From RGIG1828 sp045546535 (GTDB lineage: Bacteria; Bacillota; Clostridia; UMGS1810): a stretch of DNA of 44,320 bases. Shown one piece after another: positions 22,765 to 30,493 of the stretch. Within the stretch, counting starts at the first letter, position 1. Every line of letters begins with the position of its first letter. Both the position numbers and the translations under genes were made by a program. The notes below the pieces were generated by a model. The model saw only the letters and a list, made by a program, of their open reading frames with translations, did not search any database and was not told where the DNA came from. The stretch is taken from NCBI GenBank assembly GCA_045546535.1, contig JAZQDA010000102.1, positions 1-44,320 of the forward strand. The letters are read 5' to 3'.

Positions 22765-24119
22765 ACCTTTCAGAAAAACTCATAACAATTGCAGATAACC
22801 GAAAAAAATTATATGAATCGGGTAAAAATTCAATGGTTGACCCTGAAAAAATCATATTCAAAACGGAATCTGGCAGACTCTTTTCAATGAATGATGTATC
22901 TGAAATTGCGCACGATGTCAATATAAAAACCGAAAACGGCGCAAATGTTACTGTGTGCGCAAGAAACTTATTCAGAGAAGATTTGATGGAGGGTACAACC
23001 AGCGTAAATGGTATTACTTGTGAGTATGAGGGCGATGGAATTTTCCATATATATGGTTCGTATGAAAATGCAGCAACAACGCATAAAGACTTCTATATTC
23101 ACGCAAAAACATTAAATATACCGATAGATGTGAACTCGTCTTACTCTGTTTATTCAAAAATTATTGAAGGTGACACTTCGAATAATACTTATTCTTATTT
23201 ATTAACAAGTAACGGAACGCAAACAAAGAATTGGATTTGTGCGACTGTAAAACCATCAACAGAAGTTGGAAGCACGGTTGTTACGTCTGGCAAAGGCGGA
23301 TTGTATCAGACAGATGCAAAAAGATTAGAACGATTTCATTTTTATATCAGAGTCGAAGCAAATTCAACGCTGAATGTAAATATCAGGATTCAGGTTTGGT
23401 TATCGAAAGGCAGTTTGCCCGATTACGAAAAATATATCGGTACAACTTACACGGCAGACGCCGATGGTAATGTTTACGGAGTAAAATCCTTATCACCTTA
23501 TATGAATATATACACTTCTTCTGATGAAGATATGGTTGTTTCCTATCACAAGTCATATGGTATGCAGACTGAACGTGAAAGGTTTTGGGAAACATTTCAA
23601 AACAAAGGAACCAGAAACCAATATCCTTATGCTTTTTATGGTTCTTGGTGGACAGATAATATATACAATCCTATATATAATATTGTACATAGCGATGGTG
23701 TTTCAGTTTTTCAAAATTCAAGCATTACCGACACAAAGGTAACAATCGATTTGAGCAATTTTTCGGGCAGTATGACTGCAATGTTCAGCGGTTGCCGTGC
23801 ACTTAAAAAAATAAGAAAACTGATTGTTCATGAAGCGCTCGGATATGAAAGGTGTTTTGTAAACGCTGATAAACTCACAGACGTTGAATTTGAAGGAGTT
23901 ATCGGCAAAAGCATAAGTTTTGCCCAGTCCCCGCTAGGTATTGAAAGTCTTAGAAATATAATACTTCATCTTAAAGACTACAGCGGAGGAAGCACAGAAA
24001 CACATATTCTCACTTTAAAAGATGGGTGCAAAACTCTTTTAGAAGAGAATGGAAACACATCGCCGAACGGGAACCTTTGGACAGAATATGTTTCTGACCT
24101 TGGCTGGACTCTTGCATAG
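22761..24119 (+). CDS. Phage receptor-binding/tail-tip protein
   Basis: A 452-residue protein that follows the fibre gene with a 4-base overlap. Residues 1-60 are helical and conserved-looking. Residues 65-240 form a beta-sandwich carbohydrate-binding-like module (ARNLFREDL near the start, PDYEKYIGTTYTADADGNVYGV at the end), of a kind often seen in gut-phage receptor-binding proteins. The C-terminal part (about 320-420) has leucine-rich-repeat-like units: FSGSMTAMFSGCRALKKIRKL, ADKLTDVEFEGVIGKS. The DNA of the middle module (about 22,970-23,750) looks more AT-rich and uses more TTA codons than the flanks, suggesting a swapped binding domain. Most likely a host-recognition protein. Confidence 0.7.
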   Translation: MNLSEKLITIADNRKKLYESGKNSMVDPEKIIFKTESGRLFSMNDVSEIAHDVNIKTENGANVTVCARNLFREDLMEGTTSVNGITCEYEGDGIFHIYGSYENAATTHKDFYIHAKTLNIPIDVNSSYSVYSKIIEGDTSNNTYSYLLTSNGTQTKNWICATVKPSTEVGSTVVTSGKGGLYQTDAKRLERFHFYIRVEANSTLNVNIRIQVWLSKGSLPDYEKYIGTTYTADADGNVYGVKSLSPYMNIYTSSDEDMVVSYHKSYGMQTERERFWETFQNKGTRNQYPYAFYGSWWTDNIYNPIYNIVHSDGVSVFQNSSITDTKVTIDLSNFSGSMTAMFSGCRALKKIRKLIVHEALGYERCFVNADKLTDVEFEGVIGKSISFAQSPLGIESLRNIILHLKDYSGGSTETHILTLKDGCKTLLEENGNTSPNGNLWTEYVSDLGWTLA

Positions 24120-24132
24120 AAAGGAGAATTTT

Positions 24133-24417
24133 ATGTATACAGATATTGAAACTTTAATAGAAAATGCAACAATGAAAAAATATTTTAATGGTGACGGCAA
24201 ATTCACAGCGTACATAATTGAGCCTTACCCTGACTTTATGCTCCATATAAACTCAAGGGACGAGATTGTTTTTGACCCTCAGACCGATATGGCGACAGGT
24301 GAGATAATAAAAGGTTACACAAAAGGCGAAGTGAGACTTTGCGCCGATTATGATTTTTCAGTAAATCCTCTTGATATTTATGCAGTCCCGACAGTTTGTG
24401 AGGAGGAAAAGATTTGA
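24133..24417 (+). CDS. Small phage protein between receptor-binding and lysis genes
   Basis: A 94-residue soluble protein, start ATG at 24133 with AAGGAG eight bases upstream. Sequence highlights are YTDIETLIENATM at the start, EPYPDFMLHINSRDEIVFDP in the middle and an acidic C-terminus. No membrane segment or recognised domain. Its place just after the receptor-binding gene is typical of short tail-associated proteins in Firmicute phages. Function unknown. Confidence 0.7.
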   Translation: MYTDIETLIENATMKKYFNGDGKFTAYIIEPYPDFMLHINSRDEIVFDPQTDMATGEIIKGYTKGEVRLCADYDFSVNPLDIYAVPTVCEEEKI

Positions 24418-24722
24418 AAAACATTTTAGACTACATAATTTATGCATCAACAGTTATCGGTGCGATAGGGGCAGTGTTTTTGGCACTCAGAAAATGTCTT
24501 TCATCTCTTTTTGACCCCATATGCAAAAAACTTAATTTTATGGACAAGCGTGAGTGCCGTCATTTTCTGGTAAGTTTTCTGTGCGATGTAGAAAACGGAA
24601 TCGAAAAAGACGAAGTTCAATGGAAACTTGCCCACGATACTTATGATTATTACAGAGATACTTTAAAGGAAAATTCATACGTTCACGACAAATGGGAAAG
24701 GGTGGTAAATAATGAAGATTGA
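24414..24722 (+). CDS. Small membrane-anchored phage protein
   Basis: A 102-residue protein with one N-terminal membrane helix (about 8-30) followed by a cytoplasmic-looking helical domain rich in charged and aromatic residues (FLCDVENGIEKDEVQW, HDTYDYYRDTLKEN). The start is TTG at 24414, seven bases after AGGAGG and overlapping the preceding stop. It sits immediately before a holin-like gene, so it may be part of the lysis module, for example an antiholin or regulator. That is position-based inference only. Confidence 0.7.
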   Translation: MKNILDYIIYASTVIGAIGAVFLALRKCLSSLFDPICKKLNFMDKRECRHFLVSFLCDVENGIEKDEVQWKLAHDTYDYYRDTLKENSYVHDKWERVVNNED

Positions 24723-25026
24723 TATAAGTTTAGTTTCTTTAATTGTTGCTCTTCTTGGCTTCGGAGTCAACATAATTGTTCAGATTACAAAAGAATTTAT
24801 GCCGATTCCTACAAAACTCTGGACAATTATAGTTTCAGCATCGCTTTGCATCATATGTTACATATCGGGTGTAAGCGAGGGCTTTTTTGAGGCGGGAATA
24901 TCGGGGGCGCTTGGGTGTATTGTTTCGTCTTTTTTCATCGCATACTGCGCGATGTACGGCTTTGATACATTCTCAGAACTTTTTGAAAGATTTAAAGGCG
25001 GTGAAAATATAAATGACGATAACTGA
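24712..25026 (+). CDS. Phage holin-like protein
   Basis: A 104-residue protein with three predicted membrane segments: about 5-25, 36-55 and 62-84, plus a short charged C-terminus. Size, topology and position directly before an amidase endolysin are those of a holin, which permeabilises the membrane so that the endolysin reaches the wall. It overlaps its neighbours on both sides (11 bases with the gene before, 14 with the amidase). No family signature is certain. Confidence 0.72.
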   Translation: MKIDISLVSLIVALLGFGVNIIVQITKEFMPIPTKLWTIIVSASLCIICYISGVSEGFFEAGISGALGCIVSSFFIAYCAMYGFDTFSELFERFKGGENINDDN

Positions 25027-25744
25027 AAAATATTATAATTTTTCTTCGCCTCTTGAGAAAAGAAAAAACACCGATTTTATAATACTTCATCACGCTGCGG
25101 CAAAGGTGTGCAGCGCAGATGATATTCACAGAATCCACCAGAGCAACGGGTGGTCGGGCATAGGCTATCACTATTTTGTGAGAAAGGACGGCAGAGTCTT
25201 CCAGGGGCGTCCCGTAGGGGAAATCGGCGCTCACTGTATAGGCAAAAACTCTGAGAGCGTCGGAGTATGCTTTGAGGGTAATTTCGAAAAAGAAGAAATG
25301 CCGGTCACGCAGTTTGAAGCAGGAAAAGAACTTATAGCCTACCTTAAAGGCATATACAAAAATGCAAAAGTGAAAAAACATTCGGACTTTAACGCAACCG
25401 TATGTCCCGGGGAAAATTTCCCTTTTGATAAAATATCTTCACTGGTGTATGAAGACGAATCTGACATCATAAGCATTCTTTCCAGAAGGGGTATTATGAC
25501 AGATATACCTCTGTGGAAAGAAAAATGCAAGGGAAAGACAAATGCCTACTATCTTGCAAAAAACATAGCCAATAAAACAACTGATACCAAATTGAGAGAA
25601 AAGCCTCTGGAAAGTGTAAATGATATTGTGTGGGAACTTTGTGAGAGAAAAATAATAACCGACAAAAATCTTTGGCTTTCTCTTTTTGAAAAGGACAAAA
25701 ACCTTTACTGGCTTGGGTTTAAGGCAGTAAATCAGACGAAATGA
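25013..25744 (+). CDS. Endolysin: N-acetylmuramoyl-L-alanine amidase with C-terminal repeats
   Basis: A 243-residue wall hydrolase. The Amidase_2/PGRP domain covers about residues 15-145. It has the zinc ligands in IILHHAAA (H24 region), KKHSDFNATVCPG (histidine and cysteine) and the GIGYHYFVRKDG strand that is typical of T7-lysozyme-like enzymes. The C-terminal part contains two related units of about 40 residues: the first around ILSRRGIMTDIPLWKEK, the second around ELCERKIITDKNLWLSL, each ending near a Y-x-L motif. They probably form a wall-binding domain. There is no signal peptide, so release depends on the holin upstream. Confidence 0.92.
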   Translation: MTITEKYYNFSSPLEKRKNTDFIILHHAAAKVCSADDIHRIHQSNGWSGIGYHYFVRKDGRVFQGRPVGEIGAHCIGKNSESVGVCFEGNFEKEEMPVTQFEAGKELIAYLKGIYKNAKVKKHSDFNATVCPGENFPFDKISSLVYEDESDIISILSRRGIMTDIPLWKEKCKGKTNAYYLAKNIANKTTDTKLREKPLESVNDIVWELCERKIITDKNLWLSLFEKDKNLYWLGFKAVNQTK

Positions 25745-25753
25745 GGCGAGATT

Positions 25754-25930
25754 ATGCAACTAAAAACAGACAGGATAAATTTTGACGGAACTGACTCTGA
25801 AAAAATAAACCGTCTTATAAACTATACTGAAACTTTGAGAGATGAGATTGATTTCAGGCTCTCATCGCTCAAAGAAAAGCAGGACGCAATATATGAAATA
25901 CTAAGAAAGATACAGGGAGGTGCAAAATGA
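25754..25930 (+). CDS. 58-residue phage protein, helical
   Basis: A short open frame missed by longer-ORF criteria, start ATG at 25754 with GAGGCGAG upstream. Its stop overlaps the start of the next gene in ATGA (25927-25930). The protein is charged and helical (TETLRDEIDFRLSSLKEKQDAI), possibly a coiled coil. Tight coupling to the connector gene supports it as real. Similar small genes precede head-tail connectors in phages; function is unknown. Confidence 0.7.
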   Translation: MQLKTDRINFDGTDSEKINRLINYTETLRDEIDFRLSSLKEKQDAIYEILRKIQGGAK

Positions 25931-26283
25931 GGATAACAGATGTTATAACTCAGTGTGACAGGATAAAACCGAATGAATATACATATGACGATAAAAGACG
26001 GTGGGTTGAAAAAGTCGAAACTGATATCAGACGCTTTGCAGACAGGTTTTCACTCGAAAAAGCAGATATGAGTTTCAAAAAGGAAGAAGACCCCCAACTT
26101 TTTCTCGGCACAGAGTATATGGATATTTACATTTATTATCTTATATCTATGATAGACCTTTCCAATCAGGAATATGCCCTCTACAACAACAGTTCTGCAT
26201 TTTTCAATTCACTTTTTTTAAAATGGCAGAAAAATCACAGAAGAGAAAATATCCCTGAAAAATCAGCGCAAATTAAAGTATAA
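25927..26283 (+). CDS. Phage head-tail connector (gp6-like)
   Basis: A 118-residue protein with the features of head-tail adaptor proteins that dock below the portal: an N-terminal helix with YTYDDKRRWVEKVETDIRRF, then an acidic linker. The helical block GTEYMDIYIYYLISMIDLSNQEYALYNN then leads to FNSLFLKWQKNHRR. The Y-D/N-x-K-x-R-W and N-x-E-Y-x-x-Y-N-N patterns are those I associate with gp6-like connectors of Firmicute phages. It is coupled to the 58-residue gene upstream and followed 12 bases later by the hub protein behind AAGGAGGTGG. Confidence 0.8.
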   Translation: MRITDVITQCDRIKPNEYTYDDKRRWVEKVETDIRRFADRFSLEKADMSFKKEEDPQLFLGTEYMDIYIYYLISMIDLSNQEYALYNNSSAFFNSLFLKWQKNHRRENIPEKSAQIKV

Positions 26284-26295
26284 GGAGGTGGAAAA

Positions 26296-28098
26296 ATGCT
26301 TCCTGTAATGAGGACAAATATAAATTTTTACGAAAAAGATATTAAAGTTTTCGGCGGTATAAACACACAGGAGAATTCTTCTCTGGGTCAACTTTTAATC
26401 AGTGAGAACATATCTTCACAAAATTATCCTTTTTTGTCTGCAAGGAAAAAGCGTACTATAGTTGCGCAAACCGACAAGATAATTAACTCGGTGTGGGGAT
26501 ATGGCGGGATTATATATACCTCGCATAGTGAAGACGGCAAAAAAATATTTTTTACCTTTGGGGAGAAAGAGTATGAATTCACAACTTATTCATCGTCAAA
26601 TGATTTTACTTTAAAGAGGAAATTTGCCTGTGTCAAAGATGCAATTTTGATAATCCCTGATAATGTCATATTTGACACAAGCAAAAAAACTTTCAAAAAA
26701 GCATCTTTTCAAAAAACGCAGACCCCCGATACTGCCAAAGCAAAATTCAAAACTGAAACAGGAGGAGCGTCAAATTCAGATGTATCTTTAAGTGAGTATG
26801 TAGGGAGAATATATGACAATAAGATAAGTGCAAGACAAATCTCTTATACTTATTCTGGTAACAGCCGTGTTTTCTACTTTGCATCATTCCCTGATGAGTT
26901 AAAAGAAGGTGATGTTATTGAAATAAAAATGTCAGCATATGCAAATTCATATGAAAGTGCAACTCAATATCAGGAGTGTATGCTGAAATTAGCAGCAGGA
27001 ACAACTGCCAAAATTAAAAGCATAACAAAGGTTTCGCACACAACTCCTTCGGGAAAAGTAACTGATAATACAGAACTTATCTTCGAGGACGGTGCGTTTG
27101 ATACTAGCGGATGCGGGACAATATTTATAAAAAACATCACAGTTACGAGAAAACTGCCTGACTTAAAGCATATTTGTTCATTCCAGAACAGAGTCTGGGG
27201 AATATCAGGCAAAAGTGTGTATGCTTCAAAACTCGGCGACGCATCGGAATGGAACGATTTTACCATTGATGAATACGGAACTTTGCCATACGCTTCTTTT
27301 AATGCTGAAGCATCAACAGAGGGCGATTTTACTGCAATAGTGCCTTTTGGCAACTACATATATGCATTTAAGGAAAATTCTATAAACAAAATCTACGGCG
27401 ACTCACCCGATGAATATAAGTTCAATACTCAAGTTTGTCAGGGTGTAAGGACAGGGTCGGGCGAAAGCATGTGCATATGCGACGGAAGTTTAATATATCC
27501 GTCAAATGACGGAATATACCGTTACTACAGTGATTATCCGAGAAAAATCTCAGATGATGTCGGTGATTTGGGCGAGGTTTTATCGGGTGCTTCTACCGAG
27601 CGCTATTGCTATTTCCTTTGCCGAAAAGAAGACAGGCTTTGCCTTTGGGTATATGATATCAGATACGGCATATGGCATATGGAAACCGCATCTGAAAAAA
27701 GCCTGATGCTCTTCTCTTACAAAAATAAAGTCTATCTTACATCGCAGACTCAAATTCTTTGCCTAACAGACGACTCTCTTTCAGAAAAAAATGAGAAGAT
27801 GGTAAATTGGAAATTCCGTATGCGTATTGATGATAAGTTTTTCAATAAAAAAGGCTATGGCAAACTTATGGTCAGATATTCTCTTTCAAAAAATGCATCA
27901 TTTACCGTCCGTGCATTTTATGATGACGGTGGGAGAGGTGCAATATGCGGAGCGTGTTATGACGAGGCAGAGTCAAGCCTTGCGACAATTTCTCTGCCCA
28001 TAAAAAGATGCAACTGGTTTGAACTTGAATTTTCAGGGTTTGGTGATTTTGTCCTGAAAGGCATTAAACTCAAGTTCTACCGCGGAAGCGAAATATAA
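26296..28098 (+). CDS. Phage tail hub/nozzle-like protein (P22 gp10-like group)
   Basis: A 600-residue beta-rich protein, start ATG at 26296 with AAGGAGGTG. The early part (VFGGINTQENSS, KKRTIVAQTDK) and the middle (FQNRVWGISGKSVYASKLGDASEWNDF) are typical of this group. Later come VPFGNYIYAFKENSINKIYG and CDGSLIYPSNDGIYRYYSD. These read as beta-propeller blades and match the pattern of podovirus hub or nozzle proteins such as P22 gp10. Such a protein closes the portal channel in short-tailed phages. It argues that the ancestor was a podovirus. Function is inferred from pattern and from the connector gene next to it. Confidence 0.7.
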   Translation: MLPVMRTNINFYEKDIKVFGGINTQENSSLGQLLISENISSQNYPFLSARKKRTIVAQTDKIINSVWGYGGIIYTSHSEDGKKIFFTFGEKEYEFTTYSSSNDFTLKRKFACVKDAILIIPDNVIFDTSKKTFKKASFQKTQTPDTAKAKFKTETGGASNSDVSLSEYVGRIYDNKISARQISYTYSGNSRVFYFASFPDELKEGDVIEIKMSAYANSYESATQYQECMLKLAAGTTAKIKSITKVSHTTPSGKVTDNTELIFEDGAFDTSGCGTIFIKNITVTRKLPDLKHICSFQNRVWGISGKSVYASKLGDASEWNDFTIDEYGTLPYASFNAEASTEGDFTAIVPFGNYIYAFKENSINKIYGDSPDEYKFNTQVCQGVRTGSGESMCICDGSLIYPSNDGIYRYYSDYPRKISDDVGDLGEVLSGASTERYCYFLCRKEDRLCLWVYDIRYGIWHMETASEKSLMLFSYKNKVYLTSQTQILCLTDDSLSEKNEKMVNWKFRMRIDDKFFNKKGYGKLMVRYSLSKNASFTVRAFYDDGGRGAICGACYDEAESSLATISLPIKRCNWFELEFSGFGDFVLKGIKLKFYRGSEI

Positions 28099-28112
28099 AG
28101 GAGATGATAAAA

Positions 28113-29069
28113 ATGTCAAGTTATTTTACAAAGAAAAAACTGATTGACGATAATTCCGACCTCTATATCTCGGAATATGATAAAAGTCTTCCCTCGAAAG
28201 ACCTTGAGGGAATAATAAGTGCAAAGAGAAGTTATAACGAAGCACAGAAAACGGGCAATACCTATGCAATGCAGGAGGCAAATAAAAGAGCAAACGACAT
28301 AAGAAAGACAAGCGGAAGTTATACGGGCGGACTGGACGGTTCCGAATATAAACGCACCCCGAAAGATTATGAAATAAGAGTTTACGAAGGTTTTTCTTCG
28401 CCTTATTCAAAAGAGAAAAAAAGGGTTCTTAGTAAAATTAATTCTATGAATGATTTTTCATATAACCCTGAAGATGACCCGATTTATGCAATCTATGCAA
28501 ATCTTTACAGGTCGCTCGGTGAAGATGCTTATGACAGAGCACTTTCGCAAAATGCTATGCGTACAGGCGGTGTTGCAAGTACAAGTGCACAGTCTCTTGC
28601 TATGCAGGCACAGAATAAGTATAACTCAATGCTAACTGCAAAAATTCCTGAACTCTACGCCCAAGCGTATGACAAATATCTGAATGAATACGAAAGACTC
28701 TACAGAGAACTTGAAATGTATGAGGACTTTGAAAACACAGAGTACAAACGCTACCGCGACAGAGTGTCCGACTGGGAAAACGACAGAGACTATCAGAGCA
28801 AAAGAGATAAGGAAACAAGAGATGAACTTTGGAATCAATATGAGTTTAACTCAAATCTTGAATACGACCTTGCAAAAGACGAAGAAGAAATGTCGTTTAA
28901 AAAAGAACGGGCAGATATGGAAGATGCAAAGTGGGGCATGGAATTTGACCAAAAATCCTATATGGATGCGCTAAATGCCACTATGGATCTTGTAAAAATT
29001 ATTGTTGATGAGCCGGATATTTCAGCAGCGCTTATTCAGGAACTTTATGACAGTTTGAAACTCGACTGA
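28113..29069 (+). CDS. Phage virion-associated protein with long helices
   Basis: A 318-residue, highly charged protein. The start ATG at 28113 has AAAGGAG nine bases upstream; an earlier ATG at 28104 lies against the ribosome site. The N-terminal third is polar. An alanine- and serine-rich segment near residue 145-170 (NAMRTGGVASTSAQSLAMQAQNKYN) is followed by a long helical, probably coiled-coil region rich in Y, R and E (DKYLNEYERLYRELEMY, DRVSDWENDRDYQSKRDKE). Such proteins occur near podovirus tail genes as ejection or internal proteins, but I do not recognise a family. It is the last gene of the block. Confidence 0.65.
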   Translation: MSSYFTKKKLIDDNSDLYISEYDKSLPSKDLEGIISAKRSYNEAQKTGNTYAMQEANKRANDIRKTSGSYTGGLDGSEYKRTPKDYEIRVYEGFSSPYSKEKKRVLSKINSMNDFSYNPEDDPIYAIYANLYRSLGEDAYDRALSQNAMRTGGVASTSAQSLAMQAQNKYNSMLTAKIPELYAQAYDKYLNEYERLYRELEMYEDFENTEYKRYRDRVSDWENDRDYQSKRDKETRDELWNQYEFNSNLEYDLAKDEEEMSFKKERADMEDAKWGMEFDQKSYMDALNATMDLVKIIVDEPDISAALIQELYDSLKLD

Positions 29070-29076
29070 TAAAAAG

Positions 29077-29267
29077 GGCGTCCTCACTTGGGGATGAATC
29101 GGTTTTGACTTGAAATTTTCCGTTAATACGGAGCAAAAAAATCCCGTAACGCGACAGCATTACGGGATTTTTTTGTCTTGTCTTATTCGTAAAATCTCTG
29201 ACTCAAAACTGCAAAGCACCTCAAAAGCATAATTTTGGGGCGAATAATCCCTAAGCGAGGACGCCCA
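29077..29267. repeat. 191-bp element bounded by 20-bp inverted repeats
   Basis: The ends GGGCGTCCTCACTTGGGGAT (29077-29096) and ATCCCTAAGCGAGGACGCCC (29248-29267) are inverted repeats with two mismatches. Inside are a second pairing pair (CGGTTTTGA near 29100, TCAAAACT near 29202), a CCTCAAAA/TTTTGGGG hairpin (29219-29240) and a central terminator. Short A runs flank both ends. Reads as a MITE-like mobile unit or a structured RNA; see findings. Confidence 0.65.
29135..29174. terminator. Terminator closing the phage virion block
   Basis: AAAAAAATCCCGTAA pairs with TTACGGGATTTTTTT (15-bp stem, 10-base loop), T7 tail. It lies in the centre of the inverted-repeat element and would end transcription of the phage block 65 bases after its last stop codon. 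Confidence 0.85.
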
Positions 29268-29301
29268 AAAGTAAGGTCTCTTTTTTCATTTATATATGCG
29301 A

Positions 29302-29341
29302 TTGTTTTTTTGCTTAATCAGTGGTATAATTAAGCAAAAAA
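29302..29341 (+). promoter_or_regulatory. sbcD promoter inside a perfect 13-bp palindrome
   Basis: TTGTTT (29302-29307), 17 bases, then TATAAT (29325-29330) with an extended -10 TG. Exact inverted arms TTTTTTGCTTAAT (29306-29318) and ATTAAGCAAAAAA (29329-29341) flank the spacer and -10, 10 bases apart. A repressor operator or a hairpin at the transcript start are both possible. Confidence 0.7.
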
Positions 29342-29368
29342 TGTCTTTAAATAACTCTGGAGGTTTTT

Positions 29369-30493
29369 ATGAAAATACTTCACACTTCCGACTGGCATCT
29401 TGGTATAACCTTAAACAGTGCAAGTATGGCAGATGAGCAGAAAAATTTTATAGACCAAATTTGCGAAATTGCAAAATCTGAAGGCATCGGTGCAGTTGTA
29501 ATTGCGGGTGATATATATGACACAAGTGTTTCAAGTTCCGATGCTGTGTCGCTTTTCAGTTATGCAACAGACAGACTTTGTAATGAACTCGGCTTAAAAG
29601 TTTTAGTCGTTGCGGGTAACCACGACGGCGCGGCAAGGCTTAGCGCATACAGTTCCATAACAGATAAGGCAGGGCTTTTTATACGCGGAAGACTCACAAA
29701 AGATGCACAGCCTGTTAAAATAGACGGAGTTAACTTTTTTCTCTTTCCGTATTTTAATACAGACGAAGTAAAATCACTTTTCCCGGACAGATATATAAAA
29801 AACTACACCGACGCTTTCAAAACAGTATGTGAAAATATTGATGAAAACATTTCAGAAACAGAGAAAAATATCGCCGTAGTCCATACATTTATAACAGGTG
29901 CCGAGACTGGCGATACCGACAGGGCGGCAATTGTGGGAACCTGTGCAAATGTAAGCGCATCAGTATTTGAAAAATTTGATTATGTCTGCGCAGGTCATAT
30001 TCACAGAGCGCAGGATATCGGCAAAAACATAAGATACTCAGGCACTCCTATGAGAATGTCTTTTTCAGAATGCAGTCAGGAAAAAACCGTTACAGTTTAT
30101 GACACCGACACAGGCGAAAGAAAAGAAATTAAAGTAAAACCCCTTTTTGATATGAAAATTCTCTCTGGAAGCATAGAAGAACTTACCCGAGATGCCGAGC
30201 CTTGCGATGATTATATAAAAATCGAACTTGAAAAAGGCTTTGCAGGACTTGAACAGCAACAGTTTTTCAGAGAGTTTTATCCAAACCTTATAATGATTAC
30301 AACCAAAGGCACAGACGATACCATAGAAGACATAACGCTTGATATGTCTGATATCGACACGCTTTCGCCCAAAGAGATGTGCCAGAGTTATTTCACAGAA
30401 GTCCTCGGCATTTCACCTGAAAAAAGACAGGTCGATATGCTTCTTGATGCACTTTTGGAAATTGAAAATGAAAGAGAGGGGGAAACAAAATGA
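29369..30493 (+). CDS. sbcD: Exonuclease SbcCD subunit D
   Basis: Mre11-type nuclease subunit that acts with SbcC on hairpins, double-strand break ends and protein-blocked ends. The 374 residues include the phosphodiesterase motifs: ILHTSDWHLG at the start, VIAGDIYDT near residue 50, VVAGNHDGAAR near 85, VVHTF near 170 and YVCAGHIHRAQ near 207. All metal ligands seem present. The C-terminal capping domain follows. GGAGG lies before the ATG at 29369, and the gene overlaps sbcC by four bases. A single promoter with a striking palindrome precedes the pair. Confidence 0.96.
   Translation: MKILHTSDWHLGITLNSASMADEQKNFIDQICEIAKSEGIGAVVIAGDIYDTSVSSSDAVSLFSYATDRLCNELGLKVLVVAGNHDGAARLSAYSSITDKAGLFIRGRLTKDAQPVKIDGVNFFLFPYFNTDEVKSLFPDRYIKNYTDAFKTVCENIDENISETEKNIAVVHTFITGAETGDTDRAAIVGTCANVSASVFEKFDYVCAGHIHRAQDIGKNIRYSGTPMRMSFSECSQEKTVTVYDTDTGERKEIKVKPLFDMKILSGSIEELTRDAEPCDDYIKIELEKGFAGLEQQQFFREFYPNLIMITTKGTDDTIEDITLDMSDIDTLSPKEMCQSYFTEVLGISPEKRQVDMLLDALLEIENEREGETK

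Noticed and set aside
19512..29300. Standard integrated prophage with attachment sites
   Set aside because: I found no integrase, no repressor, no terminase and no direct repeat at the two ends; flanking host genes are intact and keep their own promoters and terminators.
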